From NCBI RefSeq assembly GCF_005144715.1, contig NZ_SWKR01000002.1, positions 2,485,668-2,549,667 on the forward strand: a stretch of 64,000 nt of DNA. The letters run 5' to 3'. This document shows positions 42,838-51,882 of the stretch, piece by piece. This DNA is from Sphingomonas baiyangensis. Its GTDB lineage: Bacteria > Pseudomonadota > Alphaproteobacteria > Sphingomonadales > Sphingomonadaceae. Both the position numbers and the translations under genes were made by a program. The notes under the pieces were generated by a model that worked only from the letters and a program-made list of their open reading frames with translations, did not search any database and was not told the DNA's origin. The first letter of the stretch is position 1. Each line of letters begins with the position of its first letter.

Positions 42838-44172
42838 ATGCTTACTCCCGAACTGGCGCGCGACCGCGCGATGCAGGCGATCGACCGCGCGCGCGCCGCC
42901 GGTGCCGACGCCGCCGACGCCGTCCTCTCCGCCGATACCGGCACCGGCGTTTCGGTGCGGCTCGGCGCGGTCGAGGATGTCGAGCGGACCGAAGGCGAGG
43001 AGCTGAGTCTGCGCGTGTTCTGCGGTCAGCGCACCGCCAGCGTCTCGTCGACGCGGCTGGGCGACGCCGATCTTGCCGATCTGGCCGCGCGCGTGGTGGC
43101 GATGGCGCGCGCCGCACCCGAGGATCGCTGGGCGGGGCTGGCGCCCGAGGACCGGCTGATGAAGGGCAGCGCGCCCGATCTGGATATCTGGGACGGCGGC
43201 GCCGTCGACCCCGAAGCGTTGCGCCAACGCGCACTTGCGGTGGAGGACGCCGCGCGCGCGGTGGCGGGCGTCACCAACAGCGAGGGCGGCAGCGCCTCGG
43301 CGCATGCCGCCGTCGTCGCGCTGGTGACCAGCCACGGCTTCGCCGCCGCCTATCGCGCGACGAGCTACAGCCTCGCCGCCAGCGTCATCGCCGGTACGGG
43401 CAGCGCGATGCAGCGCGATTCGGCGAGCCACAGCGCGCGCTATCAGGCAGCGCTCGACGCCGCCGAGGCGATCGGCCGCAAGGCGGGCGAGCGTGCGGTG
43501 GCACGGCTCGATCCGGTCAAGCTCGGTTCGGGCGCGATGCCCGTCGTGTACGACCGCCGCATCGCATCGGGACTGCTCGGCCATTTCGCCTCGGCGATCG
43601 CGGGGCCGGCGATCGCGCGCGGCACGAGCTTCCTGAAGGATGCGATGGGTGCGCGCGTGTTCGCCCCCGGCATCGAGATCGTCGACGATCCGCATCGCCC
43701 GCGCGGGCTGCGCTCGCGGCCGTTCGACGGTGAGGGGCTGCCGGTATCGCCGATGACGCTGGTGGACGACGGGATGCTCGAGACCTGGCTGCTCGACGCT
43801 GCATCGGCGCGCCAGCTCGGCCTCGAGCCGACGGGCCATGCCAGCCGCGGTGGCGGCGTATCGACGAGCAATCTCTACATGGCTGCGGGTCATGTGCCGC
43901 GCGATACGCTGATCGGCGAGATCGAGCGTGGGCTGTACGTGACCAGCCTGTTCGGCCAGGGCGTCAACGGCCTGACGGGCGATTACAGCCGCGGCGCCAC
44001 CGGCTTCCTGATCGAGCATGGCGAGATCACGCGGCCCGTCGCCGAGATCACGATCGCGGGCAATCTCAAGGACATGTATCTCGCGCTGACGCCGGCAAGC
44101 GACCTCGAGTTCCGCTACGGCGTCAACGCGCCGACGGTGCGGATCGACGGGATGACCATTGCCGGCGCCTGA
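42838..44172 (+). CDS. pmbA: TldE/PmbA metalloprotease-complex subunit
   Basis: 444 residues. Homologous to TldD but without an HExxxH motif, as expected for the PmbA/TldE partner that shapes the peptide cavity. Segments: RLGAVEDVERTEGEELSLRVF, EGGSASAHAAVVALVTSHGF, PVVYDRRIASGLLGHFASAI, GEGLPVSPMTLVDDGMLETWLLD and the C-terminal NGLTGDYSRGATGFLIEHGE. It forms a heterodimer with TldD (30771-32198). It follows ubiA by nine bases and overlaps cysQ by 14 bases. Confidence 0.93.
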   Translation: MLTPELARDRAMQAIDRARAAGADAADAVLSADTGTGVSVRLGAVEDVERTEGEELSLRVFCGQRTASVSSTRLGDADLADLAARVVAMARAAPEDRWAGLAPEDRLMKGSAPDLDIWDGGAVDPEALRQRALAVEDAARAVAGVTNSEGGSASAHAAVVALVTSHGFAAAYRATSYSLAASVIAGTGSAMQRDSASHSARYQAALDAAEAIGRKAGERAVARLDPVKLGSGAMPVVYDRRIASGLLGHFASAIAGPAIARGTSFLKDAMGARVFAPGIEIVDDPHRPRGLRSRPFDGEGLPVSPMTLVDDGMLETWLLDAASARQLGLEPTGHASRGGGVSTSNLYMAAGHVPRDTLIGEIERGLYVTSLFGQGVNGLTGDYSRGATGFLIEHGEITRPVAEITIAGNLKDMYLALTPASDLEFRYGVNAPTVRIDGMTIAGA

Positions 44173-44950
44173 GCGTCTGGCCGATCGGATCGCGGCGATC
44201 GCCGCCGAGGCGGGGGCGCTGGCGATGGCGCGCTTCGGCGGCCCGGTCGACCGCTGGGAAAAGGCGCCGGGGCAGCTGGTGTGCGAGGTCGATCTGGCGG
44301 TCGACGCGCTGTTGCGCGAGCGGCTTTCGGCGCTGCTGCCCGATGCCGGCTGGCTCTCGGAGGAGACGGTCGACGATGCGGCGCGGCTCGCGTGCCGGCG
44401 CATCTGGGTGGTCGATCCGATCGACGGCACGCGCGACTATCTGCGCGGGCGGCCCGGCTGGGCGGTTTCGATCGCGCTCGTGGAGGACGGGCAGCCGGTA
44501 GTGGGCGTGCTCGATGCGCCCGCGCGCGGCGAGCGATGGCGCGCCGAGGCGGGCGAGGGCGCATGGCGCGGCGATGTGCGGCTGCGCGCGAGCGATCATG
44601 CGACGCTTGCCGGCGCGCGCGTGCCCGCCGATGCGCTGGCCAAGGCCGATCGCGATTTCGCGACGGTGGCCAAGCCCAATTCGATCGCGCTGCGCATGGC
44701 GATGGTGGCGGCGGGCGAGGCCGATCTGCTAGCGACGCTGCGCTGGGGCCATGAATGGGACATTGCGGCATCGACGCTGATCGCGTGCGAGGCGGGCGCA
44801 GCCGTCACCGACGCGTTAGGGCGGCCTCTGGCGTTCAACACGCCTGCCGGAAAGGCGTTCGGCGTGCTCGCGACGGCGCCCGCCATCCACGAACTGGCGC
44901 GCAACCGGCTGCGCGCGCGTGCCGAGGCGGCAATGGCGCGGGGGGATTGA
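44159..44950 (+). CDS. cysQ: 3'(2'),5'-bisphosphate nucleotidase / inositol-monophosphatase family
   Basis: 263 residues from a TTG within the end of pmbA. The Mg-binding motifs of the family are WLSEETVDD (motif with Glu), WVVDPIDGTRDYLRGRPGWAVSIAL (Asp-Pro-Ile-Asp-Gly-Thr) and WGHEWDIAASTLIACEAGA. It probably hydrolyses 3'-phosphoadenosine 5'-phosphate, a by-product of sulfate assimilation, but a myo-inositol monophosphatase activity is not excluded by sequence. No ATG is available near the conserved N-terminus, and the overlap implies translational coupling to pmbA. Confidence 0.88.
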   Translation: MPAPERLADRIAAIAAEAGALAMARFGGPVDRWEKAPGQLVCEVDLAVDALLRERLSALLPDAGWLSEETVDDAARLACRRIWVVDPIDGTRDYLRGRPGWAVSIALVEDGQPVVGVLDAPARGERWRAEAGEGAWRGDVRLRASDHATLAGARVPADALAKADRDFATVAKPNSIALRMAMVAAGEADLLATLRWGHEWDIAASTLIACEAGAAVTDALGRPLAFNTPAGKAFGVLATAPAIHELARNRLRARAEAAMARGD

Positions 44951-44959
44951 GGCGGAACG

Positions 44960-45060
44960 CCCCTTTTTCCGTTCGCACTGAGCCTGTCGAAGTGCTGCTC
45001 TTGCTCAACCTCGGGAGAAAGCAGTGCTTCGACAGGCTCAGCACGAACGGAAATAAGGGG
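44960..45060. repeat. REP-like palindromic element, copy B
   Basis: An inverted repeat of two roughly 40-base arms (44960-44999 and 45021-45060) with a 21-base loop. The arms contain CCGTTCGCACTGAGCCTGTC on the left and GACAGGCTCAGCACGAACGG on the right, matching copy A at 25543. T-runs and A-runs at the outer ends make it look like a bidirectional terminator. It lies between the convergent ends of cysQ and ispG. Confidence 0.85.
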
Positions 45061-45080
45061 TGGGTGGGGAACGAATCCGC

Positions 45081-46199
45081 CTACGCCGCCTTCGCTGCGT
45101 CGCTCGCGGCCTCGATCTCGGCGGCCTTCGCCTCGACCAGCTGGACGATGTGGTCGATCATCCCGGCATCGTCGATCGTGTGGCTGGTCATGCCCGACAG
45201 ATAGACCATGTGCTTGCCGGCACCACCGCCGGTGAGGCCGATATCGGTCTCACGTGCTTCGCCGGGGCCGTTGACGACGCAGCCGAGCACCGAAAGGCTC
45301 ATCGGCGTGCGGATATGCTGGAGCCGTTCCTCGAGCGTCTGCACCGTGCGGATGACGTCGAAGCCCTGCCGCGCGCAGGACGGGCACGAGACGACGCGCA
45401 CGCCGCGGTTGCGGATGCCGAGCGCCTTCAGGATCTCGAAGCCGACGCGCACTTCCTCCTCGGGCTCGGCCGACAGGCTGACGCGGATCGTGTCGCCGAT
45501 GCCGAACCACAGGAGCGATCCCATGCCGATCGACGACTTCACCGTGCCGCCGATCAGCCCGCCAGCTTCGGTGATCCCCAGATGCAGCGGGCAGTCGACG
45601 GCTTCGGCAAGCTGCTGGTACGCCGCCACCGCCAGGAACACGTCGCTGGCCTTCACCGCGACCTTGTATTCGCGGAAGTCATGGTCCTCGAGCAGCTTGA
45701 TATGGTCGAGCGCGCTCTCGACCAGCGCCTCGGGGCAGGGCTCGCCATATTTTTCGAGCAGGTCGCGCTCGAGGCTGCCGGCGTTGACGCCGATGCGGAT
45801 CGCGCAGCCATTGGCCTTGGCGGCGTTGACGACCTCGCGCACGCGATCGGCCGAGCCGATATTGCCCGGATTGATGCGCAGGCACGCAGCGCCCGCATCG
45901 GCGGCCTCGAGCGCGCGCTTGTAGTGGAAATGGATGTCGGCGACGATCGGCACGTTGCTGGCGCGCACGATCTGCCGCAGCGCCTGCGTGCTCTCCACAT
46001 CGGGGCAGCTCACGCGGATGATGTCGACGCCGGCTTCCTCGCAGCGGCGAATCTGGTCGATCGTCGCGGCGGCATCGCTGGTGGGCGTGTTGGTCATCGT
46101 CTGCACCGTCACCGGCGCATCGCCGCCCACGGGCACGTTGCCCACCATGATCTGGCGGCTGGGGCGGCGGGCGATGTCGCGCCACGGACGAAGGGACAT
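45081..46199 (-). CDS. ispG: 4-hydroxy-3-methylbut-2-enyl diphosphate synthase (ferredoxin/flavodoxin)
   Basis: 372 residues from ATG 46199. A [4Fe-4S] enzyme of the non-mevalonate isoprenoid pathway that converts MEcPP to HMBPP. Conserved: [66 protein letters not shown] and LRINPGNIG. The cluster cysteines are [11 protein letters not shown] and [11 protein letters not shown]. The frame is open for another 558 bases upstream, but that part mirrors the acyltransferase gene. Ends near the convergent REP-like element. Confidence 0.95.
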   Translation of the reverse strand: MSLRPWRDIARRPSRQIMVGNVPVGGDAPVTVQTMTNTPTSDAAATIDQIRRCEEAGVDIIRVSCPDVESTQALRQIVRASNVPIVADIHFHYKRALEAADAGAACLRINPGNIGSADRVREVVNAAKANGCAIRIGVNAGSLERDLLEKYGEPCPEALVESALDHIKLLEDHDFREYKVAVKASDVFLAVAAYQQLAEAVDCPLHLGITEAGGLIGGTVKSSIGMGSLLWFGIGDTIRVSLSAEPEEEVRVGFEILKALGIRNRGVRVVSCPSCARQGFDVIRTVQTLEERLQHIRTPMSLSVLGCVVNGPGEARETDIGLTGGGAGKHMVYLSGMTSHTIDDAGMIDHIVQLVEAKAAEIEAASDAAKAA

Positions 46200-46292
46200 G
46201 GGGGTTCTCGCTAACGGTTCGCTTACGCTCGCCGCGCTATACGCGTGCCGGGCGTGACTTGAAAGGCAGGCACGCGTCCGGGGTCGTAGCGC

Positions 46293-47462
46293 GTGCAGAT
46301 GTTGTCGAGTACCCATGCCGGCGAGGCGCCGGTCCGGCCGATGCGCCATTACGGGCTCGACTGGTTGCGCATTGCCGCGTTCGGCCTGCTCATCCTCTAT
46401 CATATCGGCATGGTGTTCGCGCCCTGGCACTGGGTGATCGACACGCAGAAGAGCTATCCCGCGCTCATCGTGCCGATGGCGGCGCTGTCGCCGTGGCGGT
46501 TGGGGCTGCTGTTCGCGGTGTCGGGCTATGCCTCGCGCATGCTGCTGCTGCGATCGGCGGGGCGGCGCGCCTTCGTGCGCAGCCGCAACTGGCGGCTGCT
46601 GATGCCGCTGGCGTTCGGGATGGCGGTGCTGGTGCCCGTCGAGATGTATATCCAGGTGGTCGAGCGCGGCTATCAGGGCGGCTACTGGCGCTTCTGGACG
46701 ACCGACTATTGGCGGCAGGGGCCGCTGTTCGGCGTGATGTTCCCCAGCTGGGAGCATCTGTGGTTCGTGGTCTATCTCTGGGCCTATACGATGGTGGCGC
46801 TGGCGCTCGACCGCGTGGGCCGCCTGCCCGGCGCGCGCACCGCCCGATGGCTGCTACGCGGCGGCCGGCTGCTATGGGCGCCGATCCTTGCGATCGAGGC
46901 GATGCGCCTGTCGATCCTGTTCGTGCTACCCGAGCGGCAGGGGCTGTTCACCGACTGGCCGGGCCATGTCGTCTATTTCCCGTTGTTCCTGTTCGGCTTC
47001 GCGCTTGCGGCGCATCCGGCGCTGTGGGACGCGATCGCGCGTCTGTGGAAGCCCGCTCTCGCCGTCGCGGCGGTCGCCGGTACGATCGTGGTGGCGACCG
47101 AGTTGCGCTATCCGGGCGAGGCCGTGCCCGGCCATGCCGCGATGCTTGCCGATCGCGCGGCGCGCGTGGCGATGGCGTGGAGCATGACGCTTGCGCTCTT
47201 CCATCTCGCGCAACGCTTCTGGAACCGCGACCATCGCTGGCGCCGCACGCTCGGCGAAGCGGTGTTCCCCTTCTACCTGCTCCATCATCCCGTGATCGTC
47301 TTCATCGCCTGGGAGACGCTCGGCCTCAGGCTCGATCCGTGGATCGAGTTCGCGATCCTGCTGGCGGGCACGCTGGCGGCGTGCACCGCTTTCTATCTCG
47401 CCGCGCGCGCGGTTCCGTGGCTGCGCCCGCTGGCGGGGCTGGGGCCACGACCGCCGGCCTGA
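46293..47462 (+). CDS. Acyltransferase family 3 membrane protein
   Basis: 389 residues with about ten membrane helices. The N-terminal signature [25 protein letters not shown] carries the histidine (YHIGM) seen in acyltransferase family 3. [27 protein letters not shown] and the C-terminal [20 protein letters not shown] are also typical. It should acylate an extracytoplasmic sugar or lipid; the acceptor is unknown and no polysaccharide genes lie nearby. GTG at 46293 and ATGs at 46299 and 46341 are possible starts, none with a clear ribosome-binding site; the last begins right at the conserved region. Confidence 0.85.
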   Translation: MQMLSSTHAGEAPVRPMRHYGLDWLRIAAFGLLILYHIGMVFAPWHWVIDTQKSYPALIVPMAALSPWRLGLLFAVSGYASRMLLLRSAGRRAFVRSRNWRLLMPLAFGMAVLVPVEMYIQVVERGYQGGYWRFWTTDYWRQGPLFGVMFPSWEHLWFVVYLWAYTMVALALDRVGRLPGARTARWLLRGGRLLWAPILAIEAMRLSILFVLPERQGLFTDWPGHVVYFPLFLFGFALAAHPALWDAIARLWKPALAVAAVAGTIVVATELRYPGEAVPGHAAMLADRAARVAMAWSMTLALFHLAQRFWNRDHRWRRTLGEAVFPFYLLHHPVIVFIAWETLGLRLDPWIEFAILLAGTLAACTAFYLAARAVPWLRPLAGLGPRPPA

Positions 47463-47465
47463 CGA

Positions 47466-47783
47466 TCAGTCCTCGGCCGCGATCTTCACGCGCAAGCCGT
47501 CGAGCGCGTCGGTAAAGGGGATCTGGCAGGCAAGGCGCGAGGTGGCGTCGCGGTCGGACGAGCTGTCGAGCAGGTCGTCCTCGTCCTCGCTCATCGCCGG
47601 CAGGCGATCGGCGAAGTCGGCATCGACATGCACATGGCAGGTGGCGCACGAGCAGCACCCGCCGCACAGCGCCAGCAATTCGTCGAAGCCGTTGTCGCGG
47701 ATGACTTCCATCACCGAAAACCCCGCTTCGCCCGAGACCTCGCGCACTTCCCCTTCCCGCGTCTCGACGATAAGCTTCGGCAT
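47466..47783 (-). CDS. Adrenodoxin-type [2Fe-2S] ferredoxin
   Basis: 105 residues, full length. Cluster ligands are Cys40, Cys46 and Cys49 in [16 protein letters not shown] and the fourth in [14 protein letters not shown] near residue 85. An extra cysteine pair (Cys43, Cys44) sits inside the loop. The fold is that of ISC-type or P450-type ferredoxins. No hsc/isc genes or P450 lie nearby, so the partner is unknown. It starts with a good GGAG site and is divergent from the AlkA gene; its stop is four bases from the acyltransferase stop. Confidence 0.92.
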   Translation of the reverse strand: MPKLIVETREGEVREVSGEAGFSVMEVIRDNGFDELLALCGGCCSCATCHVHVDADFADRLPAMSEDEDDLLDSSSDRDATSRLACQIPFTDALDGLRVKIAAED

Positions 47784-47849
47784 GCCAGTCTCCTTGTCCG
47801 GTCGCCGCCGCCATGCCGCGTGCGGCCGCGTTTCGCAAGCATCGCCACG

Positions 47850-48476
47850 ATGGGCCTGAGCGCCGAGGCGCTGCGCGCCGACCTCGATGCCCTCGCCGCG
47901 ATCGAGCCCGCCTTCGCTGCGGCGATCGGCCGTGTGGGCTATCCCGAACCGCGCATCCGCGCACGCGGCGTCGCCACCTTGCTGCGCACGATCGTCGGCC
48001 AGCAGGTGAGCTACAAGGCGGCCGATGCCGTGTGGCTACGGCTGGAGGAGGCGTTGGGGGGCGACGCCACCGATACCGCCGCGTGGATGGCCGCGAGCGA
48101 CGAGACGCTGCGCGCCGCCGGTCTCTCGCGTCAGAAGACCGGCTATGCGCGCAGCCTTGCCGGGCTGGTCGAGGCGGGCGCGCTCGATCTCGCGCATCTG
48201 CCCGAGGACGACGAGGCGGCGATCGCCGAGCTGGTGGAGGTCAAGGGCATCGGCCGCTGGTCGGCCGAAATCTACCTGCTGTTCGCCGAAGGGCGACCCG
48301 ACATCTGGCCCGCGGGCGACCTGGCGGTGCAGATCGAGGTAGGGCGCATCCTGGGCTGGCCCGAGCGCCCGTCCGAGCAGCAGGTGCGCGAGGTGGCCGA
48401 GCGCTGGCGCCCGCATCGCGGTGCTGCCGCCATTTTCACCTGGCACCATTATCGCAGCGACATGGGCGTGATCTGA
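47850..48476 (+). CDS. alkA: DNA-3-methyladenine glycosylase II (AlkA-type)
   Basis: 208 residues from ATG 47850. HhH-GPD superfamily base-excision glycosylase for alkylated purines. The helix-hairpin-helix is [17 protein letters not shown] (about 130-146) and the catalytic Asp157 lies in [30 protein letters not shown] is the conserved substrate-pocket region. It lacks the N-terminal domain of E. coli AlkA, as is usual for this short alphaproteobacterial form. Confidence 0.92.
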   Translation: MGLSAEALRADLDALAAIEPAFAAAIGRVGYPEPRIRARGVATLLRTIVGQQVSYKAADAVWLRLEEALGGDATDTAAWMAASDETLRAAGLSRQKTGYARSLAGLVEAGALDLAHLPEDDEAAIAELVEVKGIGRWSAEIYLLFAEGRPDIWPAGDLAVQIEVGRILGWPERPSEQQVREVAERWRPHRGAAAIFTWHHYRSDMGVI

Positions 48477-48553
48477 AAGGTCGTTTGATTGCGGCACCGC
48501 GCTCCGCAACCGTTCCAACGATGCTTCGCATCGCCGGAACCTTGGGTTGCTTC

Positions 48554-48616
48554 GCCCGCTCCCCCTCCCGGCCACCCATCAGGATATGTTGTGGGTGGCC
48601 GGGAGGGGGAGCGGGC
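48554..48616. repeat. Perfect 25-bp inverted repeat after alkA
   Basis: The arms GCCCGCTCCCCCTCCCGGCC... (48554-48578) and ...GGCCGGGAGGGGGAGCGGGC (48592-48616) are exactly complementary over 25 bases with a 13-base loop. No T-run follows. It sits in the 286-base gap between the convergent ends of alkA and the flagellin gene, where no ORF is supported. Probably a dispersed palindrome or a transcription barrier. Confidence 0.75.
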
Positions 48617-48642
48617 CGGCACCGCTACCAACAGAAACGAAA

Positions 48643-48676
48643 GAACCCCGCCGCGGCTGGCAGCCGGGCGGGGTTC
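48643..48676 (-). terminator. Terminator of the flagellin gene
   Basis: A 10-bp stem GAACCCCGCC/GGCGGGGTTC (48643-48652 and 48667-48676) has an inner stem CGGCT/AGCCG. Read on the minus strand, downstream of the flagellin stop, it is followed by a T-rich stretch TTTCGTTTCTG. Placement and structure fit intrinsic termination of leftward flagellin transcripts. Confidence 0.65.
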
Positions 48677-48762
48677 TCGCGTGCACGCTCCGCTGGGAGG
48701 AGGAGCGTCGGCCGGCACCACCGCCTGTTAGGGGGGTGGCGGCGGCGCCGGTATGCGGTCGC

Positions 48763-50358
48763 TTAGCGCAGCAGCGACAACACGCTCTGCTGCGACTGGT
48801 TGGCCTGCGCCAGCATCGCGGTCGATGCCTGGCTCAGGATCTGCGCCTTGGCGAGCTCGGCGGTCTCGGTCGCGAAGTCCGTGTCCTCGATCCGGCTGCG
48901 CGCTTCGGACAGGTTGGTCATGTTGGTCGTCAGGTTGTTGACCACCGACTGAAGGCGGCTCTGGCCGGCACCCAGGCTGGCGCGCGTCGTGGCGACTGAG
49001 TCGAGTGCATCGTCGATCGAGTCGAGCGCGGCCGAGGCCGTGGTGCGCGACGTGATCTGGAGACCCGTAGCGGCCGGCGTCTCGCCGGGGGTTTCGCCGG
49101 GCGTCTCGGCAGGCGCTTCGGCAGCGACGAAGATCTTGTCGCCTTCGACCAGCGTGTAGCTTTCGCCTGCCTCGGGAGCGGTGAGCGCGGCGAAGGTCGC
49201 GCCATCGTCGAGATCGTCCTGCGTGATCGTGTGATCGGTGCCGATCAGGCCCGAGGCGGTGTCGACCGTGGTGGTGCCGCCGGCGCCGTCCGAGATCGTG
49301 TCACCCTCGCGCAGCTTGACGACGCGGTCGACGACTGCTGCGAACTCGACACCCTCGGCGGCGTCGCCCTCGGCAACCGTGTATTCGGTGCCGATATGCT
49401 CGTCACCGGTTGCGACGGTAACCAGTTCGCCCGTAGCTGCCGGCGTCTCTGCCGGCGTGTCGGCGGCCGCCTCGACGAACACCTTGTCGCCTTCGACCAG
49501 CGTGTAGCTTTCGCCAGCCTCGGGAGCGGTGAGCGCGGCGAAGGTCGCGCCGTCGTCGAGATCGTCCTGCGTGATCGTGTGATCGGTGCCGATCAGGCCC
49601 GAGGCGGTGTCGACCGTGGTGGTGCCGCCGGCGCCGTCCGAGATCGTGTCACCCTCGCGCAGCTTGACGACGCGGTCGACGACTGCTGCGAACTCGACAC
49701 CCTCGGCGGCGTCGCCCTCGGCAACCGTGTATTCGCTGCCGATATAGTCGTCGCCGGTCGCCACGGTCACCAGCGACTTCTCTGCCACCGGCTCTTCGCC
49801 ATCGATGGGCTCTTCGACTGCCTCGACCGGCGCCGCGATCGTCTTGCCGGTGATCGCCGACAGATCGAGCTTGGTGATCGCGAGATCGACGGTCTGGCCC
49901 GAGTTCGAGCCCGTCTGGATCTTCACCGAGATGTCCTTGTCCGAAGCGAACAGCTGGACGTCGTTGAACTTGGTGTTGCGCATGATGTCGTCGATCTGCG
50001 CGGTCAGCTGCGTCACTTCGGTCTGCATGTTGGTGCGGTCCGAGTCGGAATAGGTGCCCGACGAGGACTGCACCGCCAGCTCGCGGACGCGCTGGAGCAT
50101 GTTGGTGACTTCGCTCAGCGCGCCTTCGGCGGTCTGGGCGAGCGAGATGCCGTCATTGGCATTGCGGATCGACTGGTTCATGCCGCGGATCTGCGAGGTC
50201 ATCGACGTCGCGATGGCGAGGCCGGCGGCGTCGTCCTTCGACGAGTTGATGCGGCGGCCGGTCGACAGGCGTTCCATCGACGTCGAGAGCATGTCGTTGG
50301 CCTTGAGCGCCGAGTTCGACGCCCGAAGCGAGGCCATGTTGGTTCCGATTACGGTCAT
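48763..50358 (-). CDS. fliC: Flagellin with duplicated variable domain
   Basis: 531 residues from ATG 50358, with GGAG nine bases upstream. The N-terminal D0/D1 helices (MTVIGTNMASLRASNSALKA, MERLSTGRRINSSKDDAAGLAIA) and the C-terminal ones (ARSRIEDTDFATETAELAKA, QSQQSVLSLLR) are intact, so filament assembly should be normal. The central region (about 185-440) is an acidic, Gly/Thr/Glu-rich insertion made of two nearly identical 116-residue units; it should be surface-exposed. No cysteine is present. It is transcribed away from the fli operon and ends at its own terminator. Confidence 0.95.
   Translation of the reverse strand: MTVIGTNMASLRASNSALKANDMLSTSMERLSTGRRINSSKDDAAGLAIATSMTSQIRGMNQSIRNANDGISLAQTAEGALSEVTNMLQRVRELAVQSSSGTYSDSDRTNMQTEVTQLTAQIDDIMRNTKFNDVQLFASDKDISVKIQTGSNSGQTVDLAITKLDLSAITGKTIAAPVEAVEEPIDGEEPVAEKSLVTVATGDDYIGSEYTVAEGDAAEGVEFAAVVDRVVKLREGDTISDGAGGTTTVDTASGLIGTDHTITQDDLDDGATFAALTAPEAGESYTLVEGDKVFVEAAADTPAETPAATGELVTVATGDEHIGTEYTVAEGDAAEGVEFAAVVDRVVKLREGDTISDGAGGTTTVDTASGLIGTDHTITQDDLDDGATFAALTAPEAGESYTLVEGDKIFVAAEAPAETPGETPGETPAATGLQITSRTTASAALDSIDDALDSVATTRASLGAGQSRLQSVVNNLTTNMTNLSEARSRIEDTDFATETAELAKAQILSQASTAMLAQANQSQQSVLSLLR
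49135..49753 (-). repeat. 348-bp tandem duplication in the flagellin variable domain
   Basis: Sequence from 49135 to about 49405 recurs at 49483 to 49753 with an exact offset of 348 bases (116 codons) and only a few substitutions; most lie toward the high-coordinate end (around 49395 versus 49743). At protein level both units contain EYTVAEGDAAEGVEFAAVVD and HTITQDDLDDGATFAALTAP. These are themselves diverged versions of one ~45-residue motif, giving a nested 2 x 2 repeat. The frame is kept throughout. Confidence 0.9.
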
Positions 50359-50528
50359 TGTGCGTCTCCATTTCCCGTGCCGCCCACTTCCCCCCCCAAC
50401 AGCGGGAGCCCGAGCAGCCAAGGGGAGGAACGACAGGCCCGAGGCGGGCTTAAATGGTTTACGCGAAGGTCGCGATGCGCCCGCCTGTGGGTAATCAACA
50501 GACGCGCGCGCGCGAGCGTAAAGCTGGA

Positions 50529-50542
50529 GCAAAAAATTTTCC
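50529..50542 (-). promoter_or_regulatory. Candidate sigma-54 promoter for flagellin
   Basis: On the minus strand this reads GG-AAAATTTTTT-GC, the invariant GG-N10-GC of a -24/-12 promoter with a good -12 (TTTTGCT) and a poor -24 (CGGAAAA instead of TGGCAC). The flagellin leader would be about 160 bases long. A sigma-54 activator gene starts about 70 bases away on the other strand. The rest of the 252-base divergent gap (50359-50610) shows no ORF. Confidence 0.35.
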
Positions 50543-50610
50543 GGACGCGGCCGCACCTTTACGCACCGTTTACCATTTATCGCGCATCAGGCTGCCCAAG
50601 GGGGCCTGCA

Positions 50611-51882
50611 ATGACATCGATCTTTCCGTCGCCGAGCGTGCTCAACGATCATTATGCGCTGCTGTCGACGCTGCGCACGCAGGGTCTGACGCTGGGCGAG
50701 GCCGGCGCACGCCCATCTTCCACCGATCGTTTCCTGATCGCCGCGGGCGAGACCGTGCCGGTGCCGCAGCGCAGCCTGCTGCTGCGCGAAGGCGGCGGAT
50801 CGGTCCGCGACTTCGGCGACATGCAGCCGGCCGAGATCGCCTTCGCCGCTGACGACGCCGCGATCGCTGCGGGCTATGCCAGCGCGCTGCTGCGTGGCGG
50901 CCACGCTCCCGTTGCCGCCGACCCCGAAAGCCTGGCACTTCTGGCGCTTGCCGAGCGCGTCGCGCAGTCCGAGATCACCGTGCTCATCGGCGGCCCCACG
51001 GGCACCGGCAAGGAAGTGCTGGCGCGCGCCATCCACCGCGCGAGCCCCCGCGCCGCCGGGCCATTCGTCGCGATCAACTGCGCCGCACTGCCCGAGTCGA
51101 TGCTCGAGGCGATGCTGTTCGGCCATGTGAAGGGCTCGTTCACCGGCGCCTCGTCGGGCGGGCAGGGCTTCTTTCGCGCGGCCAATGGCGGCACGCTGCT
51201 TCTCGACGAGATCGCCGAGATGCCGCTGGCGTTGCAGGCCAAGCTGCTGCGCGCGTTGCAGGAGCGCGAGGTCGTGCCGATCGGCGCGACGGAGCCCGAG
51301 TCGATCGACGTACGCGTCATCGCCTGTGCCAACCGCGATCTCCAGGCCGAGGTCGAGGCGGGCCGCTTCCGCGCCGATCTCTATTACCGCCTGAGCGTCT
51401 TTCCGCTCGCCACGCGTCCGCTGGCCGATCGCCCCGCCGATATCGCGGCGCTCGCGACCGCGATGGTCGTGCGTCACGCCGCCGGCCGCGCGGTGCTGCC
51501 GTGGCTCGGCCGCGAGGCGCTGGCGCTGCTCGAGGCGCATGACTGGCCGGGCAATGTCCGCGAGCTCGAAAACGTCATCCAGCGCGCGCTGCTGCTGGCA
51601 CGCGGCGACACGATCCAGGCCGGCGACATCATCTTTGATCGCCCTGCGGCGCGTGTCGCAGCGGCGCCCGCCATCGTCGGCGAAGGTCCGGCGCGGCTGA
51701 GCAACATCGTCCAGATGCACGAGTTTCAGGCGATTCGCGAGACGCTGGCGGCATGCGGCGGCAGCCGCATCGAGACGGCGCGGCGGCTGGGCATTTCGGA
51801 GCGGACGCTGCGCTACCGCCTCGCCCGCGCCCGCGAGCAGGGTGAGGACGTGCTTCCCGTTAGCATGAGGGCTTCGGCATGA
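50611..51882 (+). CDS. Sigma-54-dependent flagellar transcriptional activator (FlbD/FleQ-like)
   Basis: 423 residues. The N-terminal ~110 residues are not a standard receiver domain. The AAA+ core has Walker A GPTGTGKE at 128-135, the sigma-54 contact loop as GSFTGA (175-180, usually GAFTGA), Walker [12 protein letters not shown] (about 194-204) and [15 protein letters not shown] Fis-type helix-turn-helix ([22 protein letters not shown]) closes the protein. It should activate sigma-54 flagellar promoters, and its gene overlaps fliE by four bases, so it heads the fli operon. The frame open upstream to 49231 is a mirror of the flagellin gene. Confidence 0.9.
   Translation: MTSIFPSPSVLNDHYALLSTLRTQGLTLGEAGARPSSTDRFLIAAGETVPVPQRSLLLREGGGSVRDFGDMQPAEIAFAADDAAIAAGYASALLRGGHAPVAADPESLALLALAERVAQSEITVLIGGPTGTGKEVLARAIHRASPRAAGPFVAINCAALPESMLEAMLFGHVKGSFTGASSGGQGFFRAANGGTLLLDEIAEMPLALQAKLLRALQEREVVPIGATEPESIDVRVIACANRDLQAEVEAGRFRADLYYRLSVFPLATRPLADRPADIAALATAMVVRHAAGRAVLPWLGREALALLEAHDWPGNVRELENVIQRALLLARGDTIQAGDIIFDRPAARVAAAPAIVGEGPARLSNIVQMHEFQAIRETLAACGGSRIETARRLGISERTLRYRLARAREQGEDVLPVSMRASA

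Noticed and set aside
46200..46757. N-terminal extension of the ispG frame by 186 codons
   Set aside because: The added part is low complexity and antisense to the acyltransferase gene; the canonical IspG N-terminus starts at 46199.
49135..49753. Flagellin repeat considered as a CRISPR-like or satellite array
   Set aside because: Only two long units, in frame within a gene, without spacer structure.
49231..50610. N-terminal extension of the sigma-54 activator frame
   Set aside because: It is the exact mirror of the flagellin gene; a normal ATG lies at 50611.
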